64,000 nt of DNA from positions 1-64,000 of the forward strand of contig NZ_FMWU01000008.1 in the NCBI RefSeq assembly GCF_900103195.1, read 5' to 3'. The position numbers and the translations under genes were made by a program. Within the stretch, counting starts at the first letter, position 1. Each line of letters starts with the position of its first letter. Shown here piece by piece: positions 19,701-26,304 of the stretch. The notes under the pieces were generated by a model, which worked only from the letters and a program-made list of their open reading frames with translations, was not told where the DNA came from and made no database searches. Source of the DNA: Methylobacterium sp. UNC378MF. GTDB taxonomy: Bacteria > Pseudomonadota > Alphaproteobacteria > Rhizobiales > Beijerinckiaceae.

Positions 19701-19884
19701 GGTGTTCTGGGGGGCGCTTGCCTATGTGCTGATCGGCGGCGTCGGGGTCGGGACGTTGCTGACCTTGCTGTTCCTGCCGGCGCTCTACGCCCTCTGGTTC
19801 CGGGTCCGGAGGCCCGGCGTCACCGAGGAGGCCGCGAAGGCCCGCACAGCCGCATCGGCCAGCGGGACGCCCGCATCGGTTTAG
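16762..19884 (+). CDS. RND efflux permease (inner-membrane pump subunit)
   Basis: The 1040-residue protein has the length and twelve-helix duplicated topology of the AcrB/HAE family: TM1 near residues 15-32, a large periplasmic loop, TM2-TM6, the TM4 proton-relay pair in 'LGLLVDDAIIAIEMM', a second periplasmic loop, and TM8-TM12 with 'GLIALSGILMRNTLILVDQI'. Translation is coupled to the adaptor by a four-base overlap. The operon lacks an outer-membrane factor, so it probably uses a TolC-type protein encoded elsewhere. Substrates cannot be read from sequence, but hydrophobic drugs or solvents are typical of this branch. Confidence 0.94.
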   Translation: MNASGFNLSALAVRERAVTLFLLLAVTAAGFFAFEKLGRAEDPTFTVKTMAVSAAWPGATTPEMQRQVADPLEKRLQELVYYDRVETTVRPGLMLMKVFFKDSMPPAKLQSEFYQARKKLSDQASSLPRGVMGPLFNDEFSDVYFALYALQAHGLPHRHLVLRAEDLRQRLLRVPGVEKINILGEQAQKIFVEVSYQRLATLGITGQQLLTALANQNDVTPAGFVEADGPRVYLRLDGAIDGIDAIRDVPVAAGDRSLKLGDIAEVKRGYEDPKVFAIRNDGEPALMLGLVMKPGFNGLSLGEALNAEEVAIHHELPTGVTFTKITDQAKVIDDAIHEFMVKFFTALSVVIFVSLVALGFRVGIVVALAVPLTLSAVFVVMMVTGRDFDRITLGALIISLGLLVDDAIIAIEMMVVRMEEGADRVSAATYAWSATAAPMLTGTIVTIAGFLPVGFAASTAGEYAGNIFWVVAFSLIVSWIVAVTFTPYLGVKFLPNIKTVEGGHEAIYATTNYERLRRVVRMSVDHKWIAAGVTVALFAAAVLGMGKVEKQFFPNSERSELIVEVTLPTGSAFATTEASVERVEAAVRELPEAREITSYIGQGMPRFVLSFDPELPDPAFAQIVVQTADAHARDVLRGKVRRLVDEGRFPEARVRVLQIVFGPPVRFPVAFRVVGPDLDVIRGIAAEVRDVMMANPNMRLVHLDWGDKTPSLHLALDQERLRLIGLTPKEAGQQLQSYLNGTPATQVRENLRSVDVLLRSPGPERRSLGDIGDLTLATKDGRQVPLAQVAHLESRNEDAVLKRYNRETYIRVQGDVLDGRQPPDVHAQIFPLLDSIKAKLPPGYRIDTAGSVEESEKAMKALVTVFPLMLIVTLTVIMLQVRSFTTMFMVFATAPLGLVGAVPTLLLFHQPFGFNAILGLIALSGILMRNTLILVDQIHHDRAAGLSDYEAIVESTVRRARPVILTAAAAMLAFIPLTHSVFWGALAYVLIGGVGVGTLLTLLFLPALYALWFRVRRPGVTEEAAKARTAASASGTPASV

Positions 19885-20430
19885 GGCGCGGTCTCCGGAA
19901 GACCTCGCCTGATCGGATCGCAGGCGCACCCAAGGGTGCGTGCGATAACCCGGCGGGCCCATATCCGCCCCACAATGGGCCCGCCGGACCTCACGGATGA
20001 TGGCACCGCGTCACAAGGAGCGCTGTTCCGACGGACCCTCGCGATGCGGGATCGCCCAGCATCGAGTGTTCAGGGACGGACGCGACACCTCAGGCCGTTC
20101 TGAAGCGGGAGCATCGGGGACGATGCCGCTTCGCCGCACCGACACATGTGGCCCATGTCAGACGTGCCCGGCATCTCACTCTGAGCCCTGTCCTTGCCGT
20201 CTGCCGCTGATGGGCCCTCTGATATGGAGGCGAGACGCAAGCCGCAGGTCCGGTACGTCAGACCTTTTGGAACGCTGTCTCTGTCGGAGCGTACGCGGGC
20301 CGAACCCGGGCGCAGATCGATCCGAGTAACGCACGCCCTCCGATCAGCGTCGCGCAACCGGATGTCCGGGCAGCCCTTCATATATGATATTGAGCATGTA
20401 TATTCGGAGAGGGCGTCGGAGGAGCTGGGT
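19885..20430. other. intergenic region between RND permease and tetR
   Basis: About 545 bases with no convincing gene. It contains the two hairpins listed separately near the permease end. Near tetR, an AT-rich imperfect palindrome lies at about 20379-20404 (ATATATG ... CATGTATAT); this could be an autoregulatory operator of tetR. Confidence 0.5.
19951..19986. terminator. long perfect hairpin after the RND operon
   Basis: CGGCGGGCCCAT (19951-19962) pairs perfectly with ATGGGCCCGCCG (19975-19986) over twelve bases around a 12-base loop. A smaller hairpin GCGCACCC-AA-GGGTGCGT precedes it at about 19924-19941. There is no T-tract, so it may act as an mRNA 3' barrier or Rho-assisted terminator rather than a canonical intrinsic terminator. 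Confidence 0.45.
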
Positions 20431-20973
20431 ATGCCGAGGGTGTCGCAGGAGCAAGCCAAGCTCAACCGCCAGCGTGTTGTCGAGGTTGCGGCCTCCCTGT
20501 TCCGCGAGCGCGGCCTTCACGGCGTCGGCGTTGCGGACATCATGGCTGCGGCGGGACTTACCCATGGCGGCTTCTACGGGCAGTTCGCCAACAAGGACGC
20601 CCTGGCGGTCGAGGCGTTCGACGCAGCGCTCAACGAGGAATACCGCGGAACACTGGACAACCTGATCACGAATTACCTGTCCGTCGGGCACGTCCAGACT
20701 CCGGGAAAGGGGTGCCCGCTCGCGGCCCTCGCCAACGATATCGCGCGCGAGCCCTCAGGCAGTCCGGTGCGATCGCGGTTTACCGACGGTGTCCAACGCC
20801 TCGCCGGCTTGATCGCCGACTTGATACCCAAGACATCCAAGGAACGCCGGAGGCAGCGGTCCCTGGCGAACCTGTCGACCCTGGTCGGCGCGGTGGTCCT
20901 TGCCCGGGCGGTCGACGACGAGGCCCTGTCGAACGAGCTGCTCCAGGCGGCGAGGACCTCGGTCACGGGTTAG
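20431..20973 (+). CDS. TetR/AcrR-family transcriptional regulator
   Basis: This 180-residue repressor-type protein has an N-terminal HTH: 'VVEVAASLFRERGLHGVGVA' then 'DIMAAAGLTHGGFYGQFANK', a canonical TetR recognition helix. The C-terminal ligand-binding domain carries 'GCPLAALANDIA', as in many TetR regulators of quinone or electrophile response. GGAGGAG at 20418-20424 decides ATG 20431 over upstream frames. It lies between the RND pump and a convergent SDR gene. Two related palindromes upstream of the pump and of the SDR are likely targets (inference). Confidence 0.9.
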   Translation: MPRVSQEQAKLNRQRVVEVAASLFRERGLHGVGVADIMAAAGLTHGGFYGQFANKDALAVEAFDAALNEEYRGTLDNLITNYLSVGHVQTPGKGCPLAALANDIAREPSGSPVRSRFTDGVQRLAGLIADLIPKTSKERRRQRSLANLSTLVGAVVLARAVDDEALSNELLQAARTSVTG

Positions 20974-21022
20974 CGTTCCAGGCGAGACTTCGCCGAGCCA
21001 AGGACCAAGCCGGACCTCCGAA

Positions 21023-21841
21023 TCAAGAGATCGCGGGAAGGCCCATCTGCTTGCGGAAGCTCTTGTCGAAGGCGCTCACCGGTACGAAGCGGCGCAGCAG
21101 GCTGACCTGTCTCGCCACGGGCCCGGCTGCGTAGCGCCGTTTCGGCGCCCGCGCGGTCGCGGCCTCCACGACCGCCTTCGCGACAACTTCGGGCATGTCC
21201 GCCCTCTTCATAGCCTCTCGGAGGAACACCATACGCTCAGCCCGCACTTGGTCGTAGAGCGCAAGTGGCGTGTCGGCCGATGCCAAATTCTGATCGAAGG
21301 CGGTGCGCGTGAACGCGGGCTCGACCAGTACCACACGGATGCCCTGGTCGCGGATCTCGTGGTCGAGCGACTCGGAGTAGCCCTCGACCGCGTGTTTGCT
21401 GGCGGCGTAGAGGGCCATGTAGGGGCCGGGGACAAATCCCATCACCGAGCTGATGTTGACGATGCGCCCCTCTTTCTGGGCGCGCATGATCGGGAGGACC
21501 GCGCGGGTCGTGCGGACGATACCGAACAGGTTGACGTCGAACATCGCCTGCGCCTGTCCGACTGACGATTCCTCCGCCGCGCCGCTCACTCCATAGCCGG
21601 CATTGTTGACGAGGAGGTCGATGCGCCCGGTCTCGCCGGAAACCGTTTCGACCATGGTGGCCACGGACGCCTCGTCGGTGACGTCGCAGACCAGCATCAC
21701 GATGCCATCAAGGCTGGATGCCGGCTTCCGGCTCGTACCGAACACTCGATATCCCGCGGCCCGAAGGGCTTTGGCCGATTCCAAGCCGATGCCGGAGGTG
21801 GCTCCGGTGATGAGCGCGGTCCTGGTGCTGGGCTTCGTCAT
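21023..21841 (-). CDS. short-chain dehydrogenase/reductase
   Basis: Classical SDR oxidoreductase of 272 residues with Rossmann motif 'TGATSGIGLESAKAL' near residue 13, 'DVTDEASV' for adenine binding, 'NNAG', catalytic Ser in 'VNISSVMGFV' and 'YAASKHAVEGY' for the YxxxK pair. NAD(P) preference: 'TSRKP' after strand two hints at NADP. It is convergent with tetR, and its upstream region carries a palindrome like that in front of the RND operon, suggesting joint induction by a toxic compound that is both reduced and exported. Substrate unknown. Confidence 0.92.
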   Translation of the reverse strand: MTKPSTRTALITGATSGIGLESAKALRAAGYRVFGTSRKPASSLDGIVMLVCDVTDEASVATMVETVSGETGRIDLLVNNAGYGVSGAAEESSVGQAQAMFDVNLFGIVRTTRAVLPIMRAQKEGRIVNISSVMGFVPGPYMALYAASKHAVEGYSESLDHEIRDQGIRVVLVEPAFTRTAFDQNLASADTPLALYDQVRAERMVFLREAMKRADMPEVVAKAVVEAATARAPKRRYAAGPVARQVSLLRRFVPVSAFDKSFRKQMGLPAIS

Positions 21842-21882
21842 GGTTCATCCGTCTCCGCCGGCGCAGATCACCGTGCGCATAT

Positions 21883-21900
21883 AAATGATGACCATCATGT
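21883..21900. promoter_or_regulatory. near-palindromic operator candidate upstream of the SDR gene
   Basis: AAATGATGACCATCATGT pairs with itself at seven of nine positions and shares its left half and flank (ATAAATGATG) with the site at 15611-15620. It lies about 40 bases upstream of the SDR start. On the reverse strand a TTGCTA element about 20 bases upstream of TTTATA would place the palindrome between -35 and -10 boxes. Confidence 0.5.
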
Positions 21901-22821
21901 TAAATAGCAAGTGCCGTCGACCTGTCACGAGCGAAGCGTGACGTCGGAGGCCCGCTGCCGCGTGCGCACCGACGGCAGCGGTGCGATCCGCTACGCCGAC
22001 GCCAACCGCACCACGACACGGCTCGCCCTTGCCGGCCTCGCCTGCGCCCTCGGCTGGCTCGCCCGTTCCTCGCGCTCACATGGCGCCAGCCAGGAGATCC
22101 TGATGATCCGCAAGATCCTCACCGCCTTCCTCCACCGGGGGTGATCGCCTTCATCACGCGCCGGGTGAGCGGCCGGTCCGCGGCCCCGCAACGCCGCGGC
22201 TCCTGACCGCCGCTCCGGTCGCAGCGACGCAGCCGCTTCCACGCTTGGCGGGTTCCGCCGACCGATCACGGAAAGAATGTGGCGTGATCAGAACATATCC
22301 CTCGATCAAGTCACGCAGCAGACCGGGCTCAGCCGCGCGGAGATCCTTGCGCGCCTGTCGCGCGAGCTGCCCTCGGCCATCGACCGCGACGCGACCGCCG
22401 GCCGTCGTACCGCTCGACATCGAACGCCGCATGTCCCGGACGCGCCGAGGCACGGCCGAGCCACCAACATATGGATCGGCATCGCCCGCCAGTCGACGCC
22501 GCCGGAGGCTCGACGGGCCATGTTGCCGGCCCGCGTCGCGACCGGGTCACGCTACGGCCCGGTGCCCGCGTCGGCCTCGGCGCGAACATAGCCGCGCGCA
22601 GACGCCGGGCGGCAGAGGCCGAAGTGCCGGTTCCGGTCGCCGGCCTATCGCCTGCTCCCCGGACCGCGTGAAGCGGACAGGACGTTGCGATCGACCTCGC
22701 GGGCGCGCTGCCACTCAGGTGCCGGATCGGGATCGGCGACACACGCTGGCACATCATCGCTCATACGGCCCGCGGCAAACCTGCAGGCTGAGCATCTCAA
22801 CTGGCCTCGAGGCCGCCGGAG
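21901..22821. other. gene-poor region with decayed sequence
   Basis: About 920 bases with overlapping short frames of unlikely composition in both directions. The only recognisable piece is the YidB-like relic listed separately. The region abuts the island at tRNA-Lys and looks like a decayed junction zone. Confidence 0.45.
22277..22405 (+). pseudogene. relic of a YidB/DUF937-family C-terminus
   Basis: From ATG 22277 the first 43 residues contain 'VTQQTGLSRAEILARLSREL' followed by 'PSAIDRDATAGR'. This resembles the C-terminal end of YidB/DUF937 proteins ('TGL..eelLarLsreLP.aVDr.TPdGr'). Beyond it the frame becomes Arg- and Pro-rich nonsense, and no N-terminal half is found upstream. I read it as a decayed fragment; recognition is by memory of the family pattern only. 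Confidence 0.35.
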
Positions 22822-23094
22822 TCACGCTTTGGCGGCGACAGCCGGCCTGCAGTAGCTGTCTCGCACGGCTGGGACGGCATCGTAGCCGTCGACCGTGCAG
22901 AAGTACGTGCACACAAGCCAGGCGGCCAAGGCGATGCTGAGCGCGCCGTAGTAGAACCACAGGCCGATCGCGCGCTTGGTGGGCAGGTTCGGTAAGCCGA
23001 CGACGGAACCAGGCACCCAGTCGACTGCGAACACGACGATGCCGAACGCGCCCAGAACGCCGGCCATCATCACGGCGAGAGCGGTGGAGGTCAT
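22822..23094 (-). CDS. small hypothetical membrane protein (two TM segments)
   Basis: This 90-residue protein has membrane helices at about residues 3-24 and 43-65, joined by a short periplasmic loop with 'PNLPTKRAIG', and ends in a Cys-containing tail. The frame extends to 23250, but ATG 23094 has AGGAAG at proper spacing and begins directly before the first helix. No family is recognised. It is the last chromosomal gene before the tRNA-Lys integrative element. Confidence 0.6.
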   Translation of the reverse strand: MTSTALAVMMAGVLGAFGIVVFAVDWVPGSVVGLPNLPTKRAIGLWFYYGALSIALAAWLVCTYFCTVDGYDAVPAVRDSYCRPAVAAKA

Positions 23095-23319
23095 GCCGCT
23101 TCCTGTCCGAGATGTCTGCGGCAGGGCCGATGCAGTGAGCGGAGCCGCATTCTCGTCACGGCGCGCCCCTGCCCTGCTGACCCACGCCAACACCGCCCCC
23201 GACTGGGAAGGCACCGAAGCTTCGAGATCCGTTGAGGAGAACCTCTGCAACCCGAGGCGACATCCGCGCGGCGAGGCCGAGAGTTAAGGAGCCAGGGATT
23301 TCGGCTGCGTTCCAGGAAG

Positions 23320-23367
23320 GCTTGGTGGGCGCACTAGGGTTCGAACCTAGGACCCGCTGATTAAGAG
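23320..23367. repeat. attL: 48-bp direct repeat of the tRNA-Lys 3' end
   Basis: These 48 bases are identical to 38697-38744 and contain the last 45 bases of tRNA-Lys (T arm, acceptor 3' strand and CCA) plus three flanking bases. Identity stops at 23368 and the base before 23320 differs, marking sharp edges. This is the displaced tRNA 3' half left by site-specific integration. It is not a functional tRNA, since the 5' half is absent. Confidence 0.93.
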
Positions 23368-23536
23368 ACACGCCAAACGAGCGAACAGGGCGCAACATGT
23401 CAGGCGGTTTTCGACCGTCTATCGCGTTGTGCCGACTTGTTGTTCTGCTCCTGTTGTTCCACGTTGGTAACACAGGGTAACGGGGCATAACGGCCCCGAC
23501 ATGATACCCGGATGTTACCCGGCGCGGGGTTTGGTG

Positions 23537-24823
23537 ATGTCGAAAATTCTCACGGCCGCAGCGGTTGAGCGCATCAAGCCCGACCCCGTGCGGCGCCTCG
23601 AAATCCCCGATGCCGGGCTGCCAGGTGTCTACCTTGTGGTGCAACCGTCCGGAGCAAAATCCTGGGCCGTGCGCTACCGTGCTGCCGGCAAGCCGAAGAA
23701 GCTCACGCTCGGAGCCTTCCCGGCTATCGACCTCAAGGCTGCGCGCGATCTCGGTAGAGCTGCGCTCATCAGCATCGCTGCCGGCGCCGATCCCGCCGGG
23801 GAGAAGGCCGCACGTCGGCGCCTGCCGCCTGTTGATGTCAGCCGGGACACAGTGCGTGCCTCCGTCGAGCGGTTCGTGGAGCGCTACGCCAAGACCAACA
23901 CTCGGGAGAGCAGCGCCCGCGAGACGCAGCGTCTGCTGAACGTCGACGTGGTGCCCGCCTGGGGAGATCGCCCGGTTCAAGAGATCACGCGCCGCGATGT
24001 GATCGAGTTGCTCGACGGCATCGTAGACCGCGGCGCTCCGATCGCAGCAAATCGCACCCTTGCCGCGGTGCGCCGCATGTTCGGCTGGCTCGTCGAGCGC
24101 GGCGTCGTCATCAGCAACCCCTGTGACGGTGTCAAAGCCCCCTCCCCCGAGAAAAGTCGGGACCGGGTGCTAGCCGATGACGAATTGAAGCTCGTCTGGC
24201 AAGCTTCCGATGCGCTCGGCCAGCCGTTCGGTCCGATGATCAGGGTACTGTTGCTCACCGGCCAACGTCTCCGTGAGGTCGGAGAGATGTCTGACCGCGA
24301 GATCGACCTCACAAACCGAACTTGGACCATTCCGAAGGAGCGCTCAAAGAACGGCGCCGCGCACTCCGTGCCTCTATCGGATCTCACCCTCGAAGCTATC
24401 AGCTCCGTCAGACGGATCCGCAGCGAGCGCGGCTACGTCTTCACCACCACCGGTCGGACTGCCGCCAGTGGCTACAGCAAGGCCAAGGAGCGCCTCGACG
24501 CGGAGATGCTCCGGTTGGCGCGTAAGGCCGCTGTAGCCGTCGACAAGGATCCTGAGGCAGTCTCAATCCCGCATTGGACCCTGCACGATCTCCGTCGAAC
24601 GATGGCGTCCGGTATGGCGCGGCTCGGCATCAACCTGCCGGTGATTGAGCGCATCCTTAACCACACCTCTGGGTCGTTCGGTGGGATCGTCGGTGTCTAC
24701 CAGCGGCACAGCTTCGCGGACGAGAAGCGAGGCGCCCTTGAGGTCTGGAGCCGCTTCGTTGCCGATCTCGTAGTTGAAGATCCGCAGTCGAACGTCGTGT
24801 CTCTCAATACGAGGGCTTCTTGA
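23537..24823 (+). CDS. int: tyrosine-type site-specific integrase (DUF4102-type N-terminus)
   Basis: This 428-residue integrase probably inserts the element into tRNA-Lys. It has the N-terminal arm-binding beta domain ('GVYLVVQPSGAKSWAVRYRA', 'KKLTLGAFPAIDLKAARD'), a core-binding SAM-like domain, and a catalytic domain with Arg in 'LLLTGQRLREV', 'HDLRR', 'LNHTSG' and the nucleophile Tyr in 'VGVYQRHSF'. All catalytic residues are visible, so it looks active. ATG 23537 (or GTG 23534) is preferred to ATG 23501. It starts 170 bases from attL. The downstream gene overlaps its stop. Confidence 0.95.
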   Translation: MSKILTAAAVERIKPDPVRRLEIPDAGLPGVYLVVQPSGAKSWAVRYRAAGKPKKLTLGAFPAIDLKAARDLGRAALISIAAGADPAGEKAARRRLPPVDVSRDTVRASVERFVERYAKTNTRESSARETQRLLNVDVVPAWGDRPVQEITRRDVIELLDGIVDRGAPIAANRTLAAVRRMFGWLVERGVVISNPCDGVKAPSPEKSRDRVLADDELKLVWQASDALGQPFGPMIRVLLLTGQRLREVGEMSDREIDLTNRTWTIPKERSKNGAAHSVPLSDLTLEAISSVRRIRSERGYVFTTTGRTAASGYSKAKERLDAEMLRLARKAAVAVDKDPEAVSIPHWTLHDLRRTMASGMARLGINLPVIERILNHTSGSFGGIVGVYQRHSFADEKRGALEVWSRFVADLVVEDPQSNVVSLNTRAS

Positions 24824-25440
24824 TGCGAGAAATGCCCGTAGTTCTCTCCGATGGGCAGGTCGACGATTGTCTGCCCGGCATCGTTCAGGCGCACATGCTT
24901 TTCCCGGACGACTTCGACAGTATCGAAGAAGAAATAGAGTGTTTCAGATTGAGAAGCCGAACAGGATTTAGAAAAACCAATTTAGGTCGCCACATGGCTG
25001 CGGATTTCGAAAGTGCTCAGCTCGGTGGTATGTACGCAGGGACCATACTATACAATATGATGCGTTATTCAGAGCATCGTCCAGATTTGAAAATAAGCTG
25101 GAACAAGGCTGTCTTTATTGTATCAGATGAGGCGGAGCGTCTTGGTAAACCTATAGGTAAAAATATAAATACGATCAAGAAATATTGGTTACAGTACAAG
25201 AACTCGGCTCACATTTGGATGTCGTATCTGTTGGCCTTCAGGCAGCAGGGACGTAAATTCCCGATTGATCACTGCTCAATGCTGACTCTGTCTGAGCAGA
25301 TTGTGGACCGGGCGGCGTTGCTCGTGACGGACTGGGATCCGTGGCGGGCACCGGTGAACTTTCCTTTCGATGGAACGGAACTCCACCTTGCTGCCCCCGA
25401 CAACGAAGATGTCGCTCGGATAAAGCGCTATCGCGCTTGA
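24823..25440 (+). CDS. hypothetical protein, AT-rich gene next to integrase
   Basis: This 205-residue protein has no recognised family. ATG 24823 shares a base with the integrase stop (TGATG), so it is coupled to int. It is mostly helical with many aromatic residues ('GMYAGTILYNMMRYSEHRP', 'YWLQYKNSAHIWMSYLLAF'), which could be a soluble helical bundle. The middle of the gene (about 24940-25210) is strikingly AT-rich compared with every neighbour, including runs such as AAAAATATAAATACGATCAAG. That composition indicates recent acquisition within the element. Accessory or cargo function is possible but not shown. Confidence 0.75.
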   Translation: MREMPVVLSDGQVDDCLPGIVQAHMLFPDDFDSIEEEIECFRLRSRTGFRKTNLGRHMAADFESAQLGGMYAGTILYNMMRYSEHRPDLKISWNKAVFIVSDEAERLGKPIGKNINTIKKYWLQYKNSAHIWMSYLLAFRQQGRKFPIDHCSMLTLSEQIVDRAALLVTDWDPWRAPVNFPFDGTELHLAAPDNEDVARIKRYRA

Positions 25441-25570
25441 GGCGCTGCGTCATGTTCGACCAGCCTAGTGCCATTTGAAAAGAACTAGTGCCGAAAAAAT
25501 CCCACTAATTGCGCTGCCTCGTATGCTGCCGAATATCTCGGGTGCTTACTCGAAGCAACGCGAGGAACAG

Positions 25571-25813
25571 ATGCAAAATCTGATGGAGCAGCCCGCTGGC
25601 GGCTACAATCCTGAAGTGAATGAGCGCTACCTGCCTGCGCGGGATGTTTGGGAACGCTATGGCGTGACCAGCATGACGATTGGCCGGTGGCTCGCTGATC
25701 CTCGGATGGCCTTTCCCCGGCCCATCTATATGGGACGCTTCCGCTACTGGAGCATCGCAGCACTGGCCGAATGGGAGCGGAGCCGTCCGCGTCGCACGCC
25801 GGAGGCCGCATAA
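25571..25813 (+). CDS. AlpA/excisionase-like HTH protein
   Basis: An 80-residue protein with a MerR-like helix-turn-helix of the AlpA/HTH_17 type: 'YLPARDVWERYGVTSMTIGR' followed by 'WLADPRMAFPRPIYMG' and 'YWSIAALAEWE'. Such proteins bind att-proximal DNA as excisionases or activate integrase in P4-like elements. GAGGA four to five bases before ATG 25571 decides the start; the frame reaches back to 25475 only with a TTG. It is followed four bases later by a small gene. Confidence 0.82.
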   Translation: MQNLMEQPAGGYNPEVNERYLPARDVWERYGVTSMTIGRWLADPRMAFPRPIYMGRFRYWSIAALAEWERSRPRRTPEAA

Positions 25814-25816
25814 GTC

Positions 25817-26020
25817 ATGGCCTATCAGCATGAAGCCTGCCAGGCGGTGGCACGCCGGCAGGCTTCGGAAGCTGTCTTCGTTGGCACGATCGACACTTCC
25901 GAAGATAACACTGCGCCCCGGATTATCCAACGTCTCGCCCGGCAGCTTCGCTGTTCGATCCCAGTCGCCCGAACCTACTCTGAGCTGAACGGGCTTGGTC
26001 CGAAGGAGGCGCGCGCATGA
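25817..26020 (+). CDS. small hypothetical protein of the replication operon
   Basis: A 67-residue protein with no recognised domain. It follows the AlpA-like gene by three bases and its stop overlaps the next start (ATGA at 26017). The tight coupling in both directions is the main reason to call it real. Composition is polar with a helical middle ('APRIIQRLARQLRCSI'). Confidence 0.55.
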   Translation: MAYQHEACQAVARRQASEAVFVGTIDTSEDNTAPRIIQRLARQLRCSIPVARTYSELNGLGPKEARA

Positions 26021-26304
26021 GTGCGACTCTCCTCACCTTCCCTCGGCTTCGGAAGCACCGGCTTGAAGCCGACTCCGTGCGGCTTGGTTTCGATTTCAGC
26101 CAGTGGTGTGCCGAGCTGTACCGCGACGACCGGTTTCTGCGCCGTGTGTACTTCAACTCCCTGGATGATGCTCGCGCCGAGGTCGAGCGGATCCAAACCA
26201 ACGGGCTCCGCCGTCTTCCAGACGCTCGTCCGGCCTGGACGGACGTGGCCTACGGCGAGCTGAGCGACGGTCGGTTTGTCGACGATCCGGAGTACGCGGC
26301 ATGA
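26017..26304 (+). CDS. small hypothetical protein upstream of the replication gene
   Basis: A 95-residue protein with no named family that I can support. It begins 'MSATLLTFPRLRKHRLEAD' and has a beta-like middle ('AELYRDDRFLRRVYFNSLDD'). Its start overlaps the previous stop, and its stop overlaps the PriPol gene start by four bases, so it is translated in the same polycistron. A role in replication or its control is inferred only from position. Confidence 0.65.
   Translation: MSATLLTFPRLRKHRLEADSVRLGFDFSQWCAELYRDDRFLRRVYFNSLDDARAEVERIQTNGLRRLPDARPAWTDVAYGELSDGRFVDDPEYAA

Noticed and set aside
18112-19962. A 616-codon minus-strand frame opposite the RND permease
   Set aside because: Antisense shadow of a well-defined permease gene.
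22092-22144. A very short ORF (MIRKILTAFLHRG) as a leader peptide or toxin
   Set aside because: Thirteen residues, no downstream gene to control, and no supporting structure.
23323-23398. A possible second tRNA-Lys gene at the left element end
   Set aside because: Only the 3' half is present; the sequence after 23367 cannot form the anticodon and D arms. It is the att remnant.
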